The position numbers and the translations under genes were made by a program. This document shows positions 38,130 to 45,460 of a DNA stretch of 64,000 nt, in pieces. The number at the start of each line of letters is the position of its first letter. Position 1 is the first letter of the stretch. The DNA is from Variovorax sp. OK212. Lineage in GTDB: Bacteria > Pseudomonadota > Gammaproteobacteria > Burkholderiales > Burkholderiaceae_C. The DNA lies in NCBI RefSeq assembly GCF_900112425.1, contig NZ_FOLP01000001.1:782082-846081 (forward strand), in the 5' to 3' direction. The notes below the pieces were generated by a model. That model saw only the letters and a list, made by a program, of their open reading frames with translations. It had not been told where the DNA came from and did no database searches.

Positions 38130-39135
38130 GCGGGTCTTTCTTCGGGTCGGCGCCAGTGATCCGGAGGCTTGCCTGCCCACTCGGGCCTGTGGAGGTCCAT
38201 GCCGTCGCTCAGGCGCTGGTGGAAGCGCGCAACGGTCTTGATGAGGCGGTCCAGGTCCGGCCAGTGCTCGAAGGCCGGGTCGATCAAGGCCTCGGCGGCA
38301 TAGGCGCCCTGGTCTTGCGCATGGCGCACGCCGCGCTGCCCGGCGATCCGCACCTTGTCGAGCACGAGCGCCAGGGCGTTCTCGGGCAAGGGAAATGCAC
38401 TGCGAAGCCAGCGGGCGACGGCAAGATTGACGGCCATGCTCCGGTCGAGCAACCCCGAGTGCACCGCCGCGGTTGGCAGCGCCTGAAAGTCTGGGGTACC
38501 CGGCGCGCCCTGCAGGGTCTGGAGGACGAGGTTGTGGTCGAGGTAGCACCAGCGTTCGACGCCCTTCAGGCCGAAGCTCCAGTCGATGCCGGCGCGCTGA
38601 TGCAGCAGGTGCAGCACACGCCGGTCTTGCAGGCGGGCCAACCCGGGTGAACCATCGCTGCCGCGGAAATGCATCAGAAGAGCAAGCTGCCGCGCCAGCG
38701 CATGGCCACTGCGTTCGCCATGAGGCCGGACCCAGCCTCCGATACGGTAGACACCGGTGCCGATGGCACAGGCGTTGAGATGCTCCTGCACGGCCCATTC
38801 GATGCTCGTGGTCAGCCAGGGATCGTTTCCCTCGTTCAATTGCACGAGATAAGGAAAATTCACCTCGGTGAAGCGGCGGTATTCGCTGGAATGAAGGGTG
38901 TGGACCGGCCGTTGCCAGACCGCCCGTGCCGAACACCGTCCCCGAAGGCAGCGCCGGCGCTCTCGTCGAGCTCGACGCCGGGAGGATCGCCGTGGTCGGG
39001 GTTGATCAACAGATATGCAGGGCCTGTGCCGAATTGCTCGGACAGCCGGGATGCGAGCGAGGCGGTCAGCGAGGGCGGTGGACTGTCCCATGGCCAGGAG
39101 AGGGCCGTGACGGAAGTGGCAAGGGGGTGAGGCAT
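38126..39135 (-). pseudogene. DUF4123 T6SS adaptor gene with apparent frameshift
   Basis: Two reading frames together make one DUF4123-like protein of about 336 aa. The first runs from ATG 39135 (MPHPLATSVTALSWPW) through GPAYLLINPDHGDPPGVELD to about 38920. The second carries VWQRPVHTLHSSEYRRF, NFPYLVQLNEGNDPWLTTSI and the C-terminus to 38126. Passing from one to the other needs one extra base (or loss of two) near the GGGG run at 38938-38941. DUF4123 proteins (Tap/TEC) load effectors on VgrG. Either the gene is broken, or the base is a sequencing error. The stop overlaps the effector start. Confidence 0.65.
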
Positions 39136-39269
39136 GCGCTGGAGATGTGATGGACGCTGTCCAAAAGTCTGAAGCGCATGCCGCGGCATCATTGAAAACG
39201 ATGGTCAAACGGCCGCCGAATCCCGCAACCAACACGGCAGACCGTGGAAAGTTCACAGGGCAACCACGC

Positions 39270-39315
39270 GAGCGGGTTTGCCTGAAGCCCCTCTTCGGAA
39301 ACCCCAAACCCGCTC
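39270..39315. promoter_or_regulatory. 11-bp inverted repeat in the divergent adaptor/SDR region
   Basis: GAGCGGGTTTG (39270-39280) and CAAACCCGCTC (39305-39315) are perfect inverted arms 24 bases apart, between the T6SS cassette and the SDR gene. CCCGCG-AACC-CGCGGG (39345-39360) follows just before the SDR ribosome binding site. Together they fill the 249-base gap. They may be operators. Confidence 0.45.
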
Positions 39316-39384
39316 CCACCCGCCCTGTGGCATTCTGGATTTCCCCCGCGAACCCGCGGGCGAATGAACATCCGGAGCACAGAC

Positions 39385-40290
39385 ATGGTTGAAGGAAAAG
39401 TGGTCGTCGTCACGGGCGCGGGCGGCGGCATCGGGCGCGACATCGCATTGGCCATGGCGGCCCACGGCGCGAAGGTGGTGGTCAACGACATCGGCGCGGC
39501 GCTCGACGGCGCTGGCGGCAGCGCGGGCCCCGCGCAGCAGGTGGTCGACGAGATCCGCGCGGCCGGCGGGCAGGCCGTGCCCAACACCGACAACGTGGCC
39601 GATGCCGCCAGCGCCGCGCACATCGTGCAGTGCGCGCTCGACAGCTTCGGGCGCATCGACGCGGTGGTCAACAACGCGGGCATCCTGCGCGACCGCTTCT
39701 TCCACAAGATGTCGGTCGACGAATGGGACTCGGTGCTCAAGGTGCACCTGTACGGCTCGTACCACGTGAGCCGCGCGGCGGCCACGCACTTCAAGGAACA
39801 GAACGCGGGCGCGCTGGTGCACATGACCTCGACCTCGGGGCTCATCGGCAACTTCGGCCAGGCCAACTATTCGGCGGCCAAGCTCGGCATCGTGGCGCTG
39901 TCGAAGTCGATCGCGCTCGACATGCAGAAATTCAACGTGCGCTCCAACTGCATCGCGCCCTTCGCGTGGAGCCGCATGATCGGCGCGATTCCCACCGACA
40001 CCGACGAGCAGCGCGCCCGCGTCGACAAGATCAAGCAGATGACGCCCGCCAAGGTCGCGCCGCTGGCCGTGTACCTGGCAAGCGATGCGGCGGGCGCGGT
40101 CAACGGGCAGATCTTCTCGGTGCGCAACAACGAGATCTCGCTCATCAGCCAGCCACGCCCGGTGCGCTCCATTCACCGCGCCGAGGGCTGGACGCCGCAG
40201 AGCATCGCCGAGCACGCCATGCCGGCGATGCGCGCGAGCTTCTTCCCGCTCGACCGTTCGGCGGACGTGTTCAGCTGGGATCCCGTCTGA
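39385..40290 (+). CDS. Short-chain dehydrogenase, 3-hydroxyacyl-CoA dehydrogenase-like
   Basis: A 301-aa SDR. The cofactor motif is TGAGGGIGRDIALAMAAHG, followed by NDIGAALDGAGGSAGPAQ, which resembles the peroxisomal multifunctional enzyme type-2 branch, with NNAGILRD, the Ser in HMTSTSG and the catalytic YSAAKLG. GGAG at 39374-39377 supports ATG 39385 over the ATG at 39364. A long C-terminal tail of about 50 residues goes beyond the core. The gene opens the region of catabolic genes that continues to 53834 and could oxidise a 3-hydroxyacyl-CoA there; this is inference. Confidence 0.88.
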   Translation: MVEGKVVVVTGAGGGIGRDIALAMAAHGAKVVVNDIGAALDGAGGSAGPAQQVVDEIRAAGGQAVPNTDNVADAASAAHIVQCALDSFGRIDAVVNNAGILRDRFFHKMSVDEWDSVLKVHLYGSYHVSRAAATHFKEQNAGALVHMTSTSGLIGNFGQANYSAAKLGIVALSKSIALDMQKFNVRSNCIAPFAWSRMIGAIPTDTDEQRARVDKIKQMTPAKVAPLAVYLASDAAGAVNGQIFSVRNNEISLISQPRPVRSIHRAEGWTPQSIAEHAMPAMRASFFPLDRSADVFSWDPV

Positions 40291-40294
40291 CGGT

Positions 40295-40312
40295 TGTGAC
40301 GGCTGTGACGGC
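40295..40312. repeat. Tandem 9-bp direct repeat upstream of LysR gene
   Basis: TGTGACGGC is repeated head to tail at 40295-40303 and 40304-40312, just after the SDR stop, with degenerate units on both sides. The rest of the 138-base gap shows nothing I can name. Confidence 0.6.
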
Positions 40313-40428
40313 TCGGATGGCTCTGACCGCCGCAATGGCCGCGGTGGCCTGAGGACAAACCCGCAAGCAGCGCACAGCGCCATTCGCCGGACAATGCGCG
40401 TTCCCTCCCTCTTACGTGCCCGCACCCG

Positions 40429-41319
40429 GTGAACCTGCATTTCGACCTGTTCGACCTGAAACTGTTCGTCTACGTGGCGGACGCGCACAGCCTCACGCGC
40501 GGCGCCGAGAAGGCCTGCATCTCGCTGGCCGCCGCCTCCACCCGCATCAAGCAGATGGAAGAGGCCGTGGGCGGCAAGCTGCTGCACCGCAGTGCGCAGG
40601 GCGTGAGCCTCACGGCCGCGGGGCAGGCGGTGCTCTACCACGCCAAGCGCGTGATGCAGCAGATGGAGCACCTGCGCTGCGACATGCAGGACTTCGGCAA
40701 GGGCATCAAGGGCCACGTGCGGGTGTTCGCCAACACCACCTCCATCACCGAGTACCTGCCGCAGAAGCTCGCGGGCTTTCTCACGCAGCACCCCGCGGTG
40801 CAGGTCGACCTGCGCGAATACCTGAGCGAGGAAATCGTGCGCGCGGTGGCCGACGGCGAGGCCGACATCGGCATCCTGGCCGGCGACGTGCACACCGGCG
40901 ACTTCGACGCGCGTGCCTTCGGCAGCAACCAGCTGGTGCTGGTGGTGCCCACCACGCACCACCTGGCGGGCGCGCCGTCGGTGGCCTTCGCCGACACGCT
41001 CGACGAGCAGCATGTGGGCCTGCACCACGGAAGCGCCATCCACCGCTTCCTGCAGCGCCGCGCCGAGCTCGCGGGCCGCGGCTTCAACCCGCGCATCCAG
41101 GTCAGCAGCTTCGAGGCCATCTGCCTGATGATCGAAGCGGGCGTGGGCGTCGGCGTGCTGCCGGCCTCGTCGGCGCAGCGGCTGTCGATGGCCATGCGCA
41201 TCTCGACCGTGGCGCTCAGCGACGCATGGGCCGAGCGCGAGCTCAAGCTCATCGCACGCAACCGCGAGCAGCTGCCCGCCTCGGCGCGCGAGCTGTTCGA
41301 CCACCTCGTGGCGTCCTGA
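40429..41319 (+). CDS. LysR-family transcriptional regulator (first of a tandem pair)
   Basis: A 296-aa regulator from a GTG start. The winged helix reads LFVYVADAHSLTRGAEKACI and continues through STRIKQMEEAVGGKLLHRSA. The effector-binding part has HVRVFANTTSITEYLP and later AICLMIEAGVGVGVLP. It is followed 13 bases on by a second LysR gene with the same design, so the two probably arose by duplication. They are set before the enolase-superfamily/Bug/arylmalonate decarboxylase genes, which they likely control. Confidence 0.93.
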   Translation: MNLHFDLFDLKLFVYVADAHSLTRGAEKACISLAAASTRIKQMEEAVGGKLLHRSAQGVSLTAAGQAVLYHAKRVMQQMEHLRCDMQDFGKGIKGHVRVFANTTSITEYLPQKLAGFLTQHPAVQVDLREYLSEEIVRAVADGEADIGILAGDVHTGDFDARAFGSNQLVLVVPTTHHLAGAPSVAFADTLDEQHVGLHHGSAIHRFLQRRAELAGRGFNPRIQVSSFEAICLMIEAGVGVGVLPASSAQRLSMAMRISTVALSDAWAERELKLIARNREQLPASARELFDHLVAS

Positions 41320-41332
41320 AGGCGCGCACCCG

Positions 41333-42220
41333 ATGTCCGCCGACCTCAAGTCGCTGCGCCTGTTCGTGACCGTGGCCGACCACGGCAGCATCAGCGAGGG
41401 CGCCAAGCGCTGCCACATCGCGCTGGCCGCGGCCAGCAAGCGCATCTCCGACCTCGAAGCCCGCGCGCGCTTGCCGCTGCTGGTGCGCCATGCGCGCGGC
41501 GTCACGCTCACTTCGGCAGGCCACGGCCTGCTGCTGCATGCGCGCGCCGTGCTCTCGGCCATGGACCGGCTGGGCGCCGAGCTCGACGATTTCCAGAACG
41601 GCGTGGCCGGCGTGGTGAGCATCACGGCCAATGCTTCGACCATCGCGCAGTTCCTGCCCGCGCAGATCGGCTCCTTCCTGCGCCTGCACCCGGTGCTCAA
41701 GATCGACCTGCAGGAGCGCGCCAGCACCGAGGTGGTGAAGGCCGTGCAGGCGGGCCTGGCCGACATCGGCGTGATCGAGGGCCAGACGCCCGCCGAGGGT
41801 CTCGAATGCCTGCCGTACCGCACCGACGAGCTGGCCGTGGTCATCGCGCGCGACCACCCGCTGGCGCGGCGCAAGCGCATCGGCGTCGAAGAGGTGCTGC
41901 GCCACGACCACATCGTGGTGCGCGAAGGCACCGCGCTGCACCGCGTGCTGCTGGCTTCCGCGCTGGAGGCGCAGGTGCCGCTGAAGGTGCGCATGCAGGT
42001 GGGCAGCTTCGACATGGTGTGCCGCATGGTGGAGCAGGGCATCGGCATCGGCGTGCTGCCCTATGCGGCCATCCTGCCGCAGCTGCAGATCCTGAAGCTG
42101 CGCTGCCTGAAGCTCGACGCGCCCTGGGCGCTGCGCCGCCACCTGCTGTGCGTGCGCAAGCAGCAGGAGCTGACGGTGGCCGCGCGCTCGGTGCTGGAGC
42201 ACCTCGGCCGGCCCGACTGA
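41333..42220 (+). CDS. LysR-family transcriptional regulator (second of a tandem pair)
   Basis: A 295-aa LysR protein: LRLFVTVADHGSISEGAKRC is the first helix of the DNA-binding domain, then RISDLEARARLPLLVRHARG. The ligand part has VVSITANASTIAQFLPAQIG and MVCRMVEQGIGIGVLPYAA. These sequences match the upstream LysR protein position by position. Both keep AAAS in the recognition helix, so they may bind similar sites but sense different ligands. Confidence 0.93.
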   Translation: MSADLKSLRLFVTVADHGSISEGAKRCHIALAAASKRISDLEARARLPLLVRHARGVTLTSAGHGLLLHARAVLSAMDRLGAELDDFQNGVAGVVSITANASTIAQFLPAQIGSFLRLHPVLKIDLQERASTEVVKAVQAGLADIGVIEGQTPAEGLECLPYRTDELAVVIARDHPLARRKRIGVEEVLRHDHIVVREGTALHRVLLASALEAQVPLKVRMQVGSFDMVCRMVEQGIGIGVLPYAAILPQLQILKLRCLKLDAPWALRRHLLCVRKQQELTVAARSVLEHLGRPD

Positions 42221-42317
42221 ACGCGCCCGGCGTCGAGCCTTCGTGGCTCGCGAAGGCTCGATCCCGTCAAAAACGAATTGTTCTCCCGCGGCCCGCGCGC
42301 AAAGATGCGTGCAAACC

Positions 42318-42324
42318 AAAGGAG
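42318..42324 (+). promoter_or_regulatory. Ribosome binding site deciding a TTG start at 42331
   Basis: AAAGGAG is placed 6 bases before TTG 42331. No ATG or GTG in the same frame comes before the conserved beta strand, so TTG is the only good start. Confidence 0.8.
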
Positions 42325-42330
42325 ACAGCC

Positions 42331-43485
42331 TTGAAGATCGTTCGCGTCAGCGCCACGCCGCTGAACATTCCCGTCACCATCGACGTGGTCGGCATGAACA
42401 AGCAGACCTCGCTGTCGCTGTGCCTCACCGAGATCGAGACCGACACCGGCCTCGTCGGCCACGGCATGACGGCCATCACCGAAGAAGAGATCATTGCCGC
42501 CGCCGTGCGCGAGGTGGCCGGCCCCGCGCTGATCGGCGAAGACCCGATGGCCACCGAGCGCCTGTGGGACAAGCTCTACTGGCTGCTCTCGCCGCGCGGG
42601 CAGACCGGCTACGCGAGCCACGCCATCGCCGCGCTCGACATCGCGCTGTGGGACCTCAAGGCCAAGGCGCTGGGGCAGCCGCTGTGGCGCCTGCTCGGCG
42701 GCGCGCGGTCGAAGGTGCCGGTGTACGCCACCTTCGGCTTCGGCTTCTTCGAGCGCGACCAGCTCGCCGCCGCCGCCAAGCTGTGGGTGTCGCAGGGCTT
42801 CCAGCGCCTGAAGATGACGGTCGGCAACCACGCGCTGGCGCGCCGCGACGAGCCGCGCCCGCTCGACGAGGTCATTGCCGAGGACGTGCGCCGCGTGGCA
42901 GCCGTGCGCGAGGCGGTCGGCCCCGACGTGAAGCTCTACGTCGACGCCAACTGCGGCCTCGACCTGTTCCATGCGAGCGAACTGGCGCAGCGCATCGAGC
43001 CCTACGGCATCAGCTTCTTCGAGGAGCCGCTCACGCAGAACGACGTGCGCCAGATGGCCCAGCTGCGCGCGCGCACGCGCATTCCGCTGGCCTGCGGCCA
43101 GAACGAAGGCCTGGCCTTCCGTTTTCGCGACCTGCTGGTGAACCAGGCGGCGGACGTGCTCCAGCCCAACGTGACCATCTCGGGCGGCTACTCGCAGTGC
43201 CTGAAGATCGCCGGCATGGCGCAGGCCTTCAACGTGCCCATCGACAACGGCGGCGCCTGGCCCTTCCACAACATGCACCTGCACGCGGGCGTGTCCAACG
43301 GCGGGCTGGTCGAGTACCACTACGTGGCGGTGCAGATGCTCAAGCAGATCTTCGACGGCCTGCCGGTGCCCGACCAGGGCTGGCTCACGCTGCCCGAGAC
43401 GCCGGGCCTGGGCTTCACGCCCAACGCCGAACGCGTGCGCGAGCTGGCCAAGCTGCCGACCTCGCACGGCAAGGGCAAGGCCTGA
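42331..43485 (+). CDS. Mandelate racemase/muconate-lactonizing-type (enolase superfamily) protein with divergent active site
   Basis: A 384-aa protein with the capping domain (residues 1-125) and the barrel. Aligned by spacing with mandelate racemase (offset +10), the metal ligands are Asp205 and Glu231, but the third, Glu247, is Gln257 (ACGQNEG). The KxK bases are K161-M-T163, and the Asp270-His297 dyad reads Asn280 and Gly307. About 13 extra residues lie between the KxT strand and Asp205. Thus it should not do standard racemase chemistry. It is followed by a Bug protein and arylmalonate decarboxylase, suggesting work on a dicarboxylate. Confidence 0.85.
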   Translation: MKIVRVSATPLNIPVTIDVVGMNKQTSLSLCLTEIETDTGLVGHGMTAITEEEIIAAAVREVAGPALIGEDPMATERLWDKLYWLLSPRGQTGYASHAIAALDIALWDLKAKALGQPLWRLLGGARSKVPVYATFGFGFFERDQLAAAAKLWVSQGFQRLKMTVGNHALARRDEPRPLDEVIAEDVRRVAAVREAVGPDVKLYVDANCGLDLFHASELAQRIEPYGISFFEEPLTQNDVRQMAQLRARTRIPLACGQNEGLAFRFRDLLVNQAADVLQPNVTISGGYSQCLKIAGMAQAFNVPIDNGGAWPFHNMHLHAGVSNGGLVEYHYVAVQMLKQIFDGLPVPDQGWLTLPETPGLGFTPNAERVRELAKLPTSHGKGKA

Positions 43486-43569
43486 GCCACGCGTCGCGAC
43501 GCACCGACACTTCTCTTCACGACCAGGCCGCGCAGACGGCCGGCGACACCCGAAAAAGACAACGGAGAC

Positions 43570-44577
43570 ATGATGAAAACCAGACAAGTCCTTCGCCCGG
43601 CACGCCGGCATGCACTGTGCACCGCGGTGGTCCTGGGCCTCGCGGGCCTGCTCGCGGCGCCCATGGCCTGGGCCCAGAAGTACCCCGACAAGCCCATTCG
43701 CCTGGTGGTCGGCTACTCCGCCGGCGGCGGGGTCGACGCGGTGGCGCGGCTGCTCGGCGTGCGCCTGTCGGCCGCGCTGGGCCAGCAGGTGCTGGTGGAA
43801 AACCGCACCGGCGCCACCGGCCTCATTGCCGCGGAGTTCGTCGCCAAGTCGGCACCCGACGGCTACACGCTGATGATGGGCGACAGCGCCTTGCTCATCG
43901 CCAAGCTGCTGCAGCCGAAGATCGGCATCGATCCGCTCACCAGCTTCAAGCCGGTGGCGGGCGCCTTCATTTCGCCGCTGATGATCGTCACGGGCAACGA
44001 GTTTCCCGCGAAGACGCCGGCCGAGCTGGTCAAGGAAATCAAGGCGCATCCGTCGCGCTACTCGTACGCCACCTCGGGCGTGGGCACGGTGCAGCACCTG
44101 GGCTTCGAGATGCTCAAGCAGGCCACCGGCAGCACCGTGGTGCACGTGCCGTACCGCGGCGCCGCGCAGATCGTGCCCGACGTGATCGGCGGGCAGATTC
44201 CCATCGGCGTGGTGAGCGCCACGGCCGGCATGGCGCAGGCCAAGGCCGGCAAGCTGCGCGCGCTGGCGCTGATGAACACGGCCAAGCTCGACGGCGTGGA
44301 AAACGTGCCGCCGCTGGCCGATGCATTGCCGGGCTTCGACGTGGCGCCGCGCATCTTCGTGCTCGCGCCGGCGGGCACGCCGAACGACATCGTCGACAGG
44401 CTGTCGTCGGCTGTGAAGTCGGTGCTCGACACGCCCGAGGCCGGCACGGCGGCGGCCGCGCAGGGCACGCTGCGCGCGTACGCCACGCCGGCCCAGCTGG
44501 GCAAGGACATGGCGGAGGAAACGACGCGATGGAAGCGGATCATCACCGAGCAACGCATCGTGGTCGAAGGCAGCTAG
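43570..44577 (+). CDS. Bug/TctC-type substrate-binding protein
   Basis: A 335-aa secreted binding protein. The signal peptide ends ...APMAWAQ, then KYPDKPIRLVVGYSAGGGVD and ENRTGATGLIAAEFVAKSAP give the Bug pattern. It is placed between the enolase-superfamily gene and the arylmalonate decarboxylase gene on the same strand, so its ligand may be the acid these enzymes act on. The second Met (43573) is an equal start choice. Confidence 0.92.
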   Translation: MMKTRQVLRPARRHALCTAVVLGLAGLLAAPMAWAQKYPDKPIRLVVGYSAGGGVDAVARLLGVRLSAALGQQVLVENRTGATGLIAAEFVAKSAPDGYTLMMGDSALLIAKLLQPKIGIDPLTSFKPVAGAFISPLMIVTGNEFPAKTPAELVKEIKAHPSRYSYATSGVGTVQHLGFEMLKQATGSTVVHVPYRGAAQIVPDVIGGQIPIGVVSATAGMAQAKAGKLRALALMNTAKLDGVENVPPLADALPGFDVAPRIFVLAPAGTPNDIVDRLSSAVKSVLDTPEAGTAAAAQGTLRAYATPAQLGKDMAEETTRWKRIITEQRIVVEGS

Positions 44578-44709
44578 GCAGTCTGCAGCGGTGCGTTGGA
44601 AGGGCACTGTTCAGGGCGCGATCCCGCCATCGACGTGCTCGTGATCAAGCGCGGTCGTTGATCGCCCCGAACACGAGAACCAACAGCAAACGCAACAAGG
44701 ACCATCGAA

Positions 44710-45417
44710 ATGACAACCCCCCACCTGGGCCTGATAGTTCCACCGGCCGCCGGCGCCGTACCGGTGGACGGCCCGTTGCTCTACGGCGAACGCATCCGTT
44801 TCAGCGCGCGCGGCCTTGGCCTCGGCGAGATCTCCACGCGCGGGTACCTCGACGTGATCGATTCGGTCGTCGAGAAGGCCGTCGCGCTCAAGGAAGAGGG
44901 CGTGAGCGCGGTCTCGCTCATGGGCACCTCGCTGAGCTTCTTCCGCGGCGCGGATTTCAATCGCCAGCTCGAGGCCGAGATGGCGCGCGCCACCGGCCTG
45001 CCGTGCAGCACGATGAGCAACGCCATCGTCGGCGCATTGCGCCACCTGAAGGTGCGGCGCGTGGCGGTGGCCACGGCCTACATCGACGAGGTCAACGTGC
45101 ACCTGCGCAAGTACCTGGAACAAAGCGACTTCGAGCCGTTGGGGCTCGAAGGGCTGTCGATCTCCGACGTGCAGGCCGTGGGCGAGGTGCCGACGCAGGT
45201 GCTGGTCGACCTGTGCCTCAAGGTGTTCGACGCGCAACCGGGCGCCGACGGCGTCCTGATCTCGTGCGGCGGGCTGGTCACGCTCGATGCGGTGCGCGAA
45301 GTGGAGGCGCGGCTGCAGGTGCCCGTGGTGTCGAGTTCGCCCGCGGGCTTCTGGGACCTGGTGCGCGCCGCGGGGCTCGATGCGCGTTCGCCCGGCCAGG
45401 GGCGGCTCTTCGCCTGA
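44710..45417 (+). CDS. Arylmalonate decarboxylase-like protein
   Basis: A 235-aa protein of the Asp/Glu racemase-like superfamily. It matches the Bordetella bronchiseptica arylmalonate decarboxylase, as I recall it, over its length (LIVPPAAG, VSLMGTSLSFFRGADFN, VATAYIDEVN, LISCGGLVTLDA, VPVVSSSPAGFWD). The catalytic set is in place with a constant offset of 2: Gly72, Thr73, Ser74 (dioxyanion pocket), Tyr124, Cys186 and Gly187, equal to G74, T75, S76, Y126, C188 and G189. Gly72 with a single Cys186 is the decarboxylase, not the two-Cys racemase, pattern. The reaction is cofactor-free decarboxylation of disubstituted malonates (EC 4.1.1.76). The natural substrate is unknown. Confidence 0.88.
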   Translation: MTTPHLGLIVPPAAGAVPVDGPLLYGERIRFSARGLGLGEISTRGYLDVIDSVVEKAVALKEEGVSAVSLMGTSLSFFRGADFNRQLEAEMARATGLPCSTMSNAIVGALRHLKVRRVAVATAYIDEVNVHLRKYLEQSDFEPLGLEGLSISDVQAVGEVPTQVLVDLCLKVFDAQPGADGVLISCGGLVTLDAVREVEARLQVPVVSSSPAGFWDLVRAAGLDARSPGQGRLFA

Positions 45418-45454
45418 AAGGGGCGGGGGCGGTTCTTCGCCTGACTTCGCCTGA
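45399..45454. repeat. Short duplication of the arylmalonate decarboxylase 3' end
   Basis: GGGGCGGCTCTTCGCCTGA (45399-45417, containing the stop) is repeated with one change at 45426-45444, and the last 10 bases appear a third time at 45445-45454, directly before the stop of the convergent MmgE/PrpD gene. Confidence 0.8.
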
Positions 45455-45460
45455 AGCGGC

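Noticed and set aside
35070..38936. Effector read as 1288 aa from the upstream ATG
   Set aside because: The first 270 residues come from the third frame of the adaptor gene; the MSDLPCNIC start with ATGA coupling fits the family.
34096..39135. Cassette considered as a prophage or integrative element
   Set aside because: No integrase, transposase or attachment-site duplication was seen at either side.
42331..43485. Call as a working mandelate racemase
   Set aside because: The KxK lysine, the Asp-His dyad and one metal ligand are replaced, so the standard activity is not supported.
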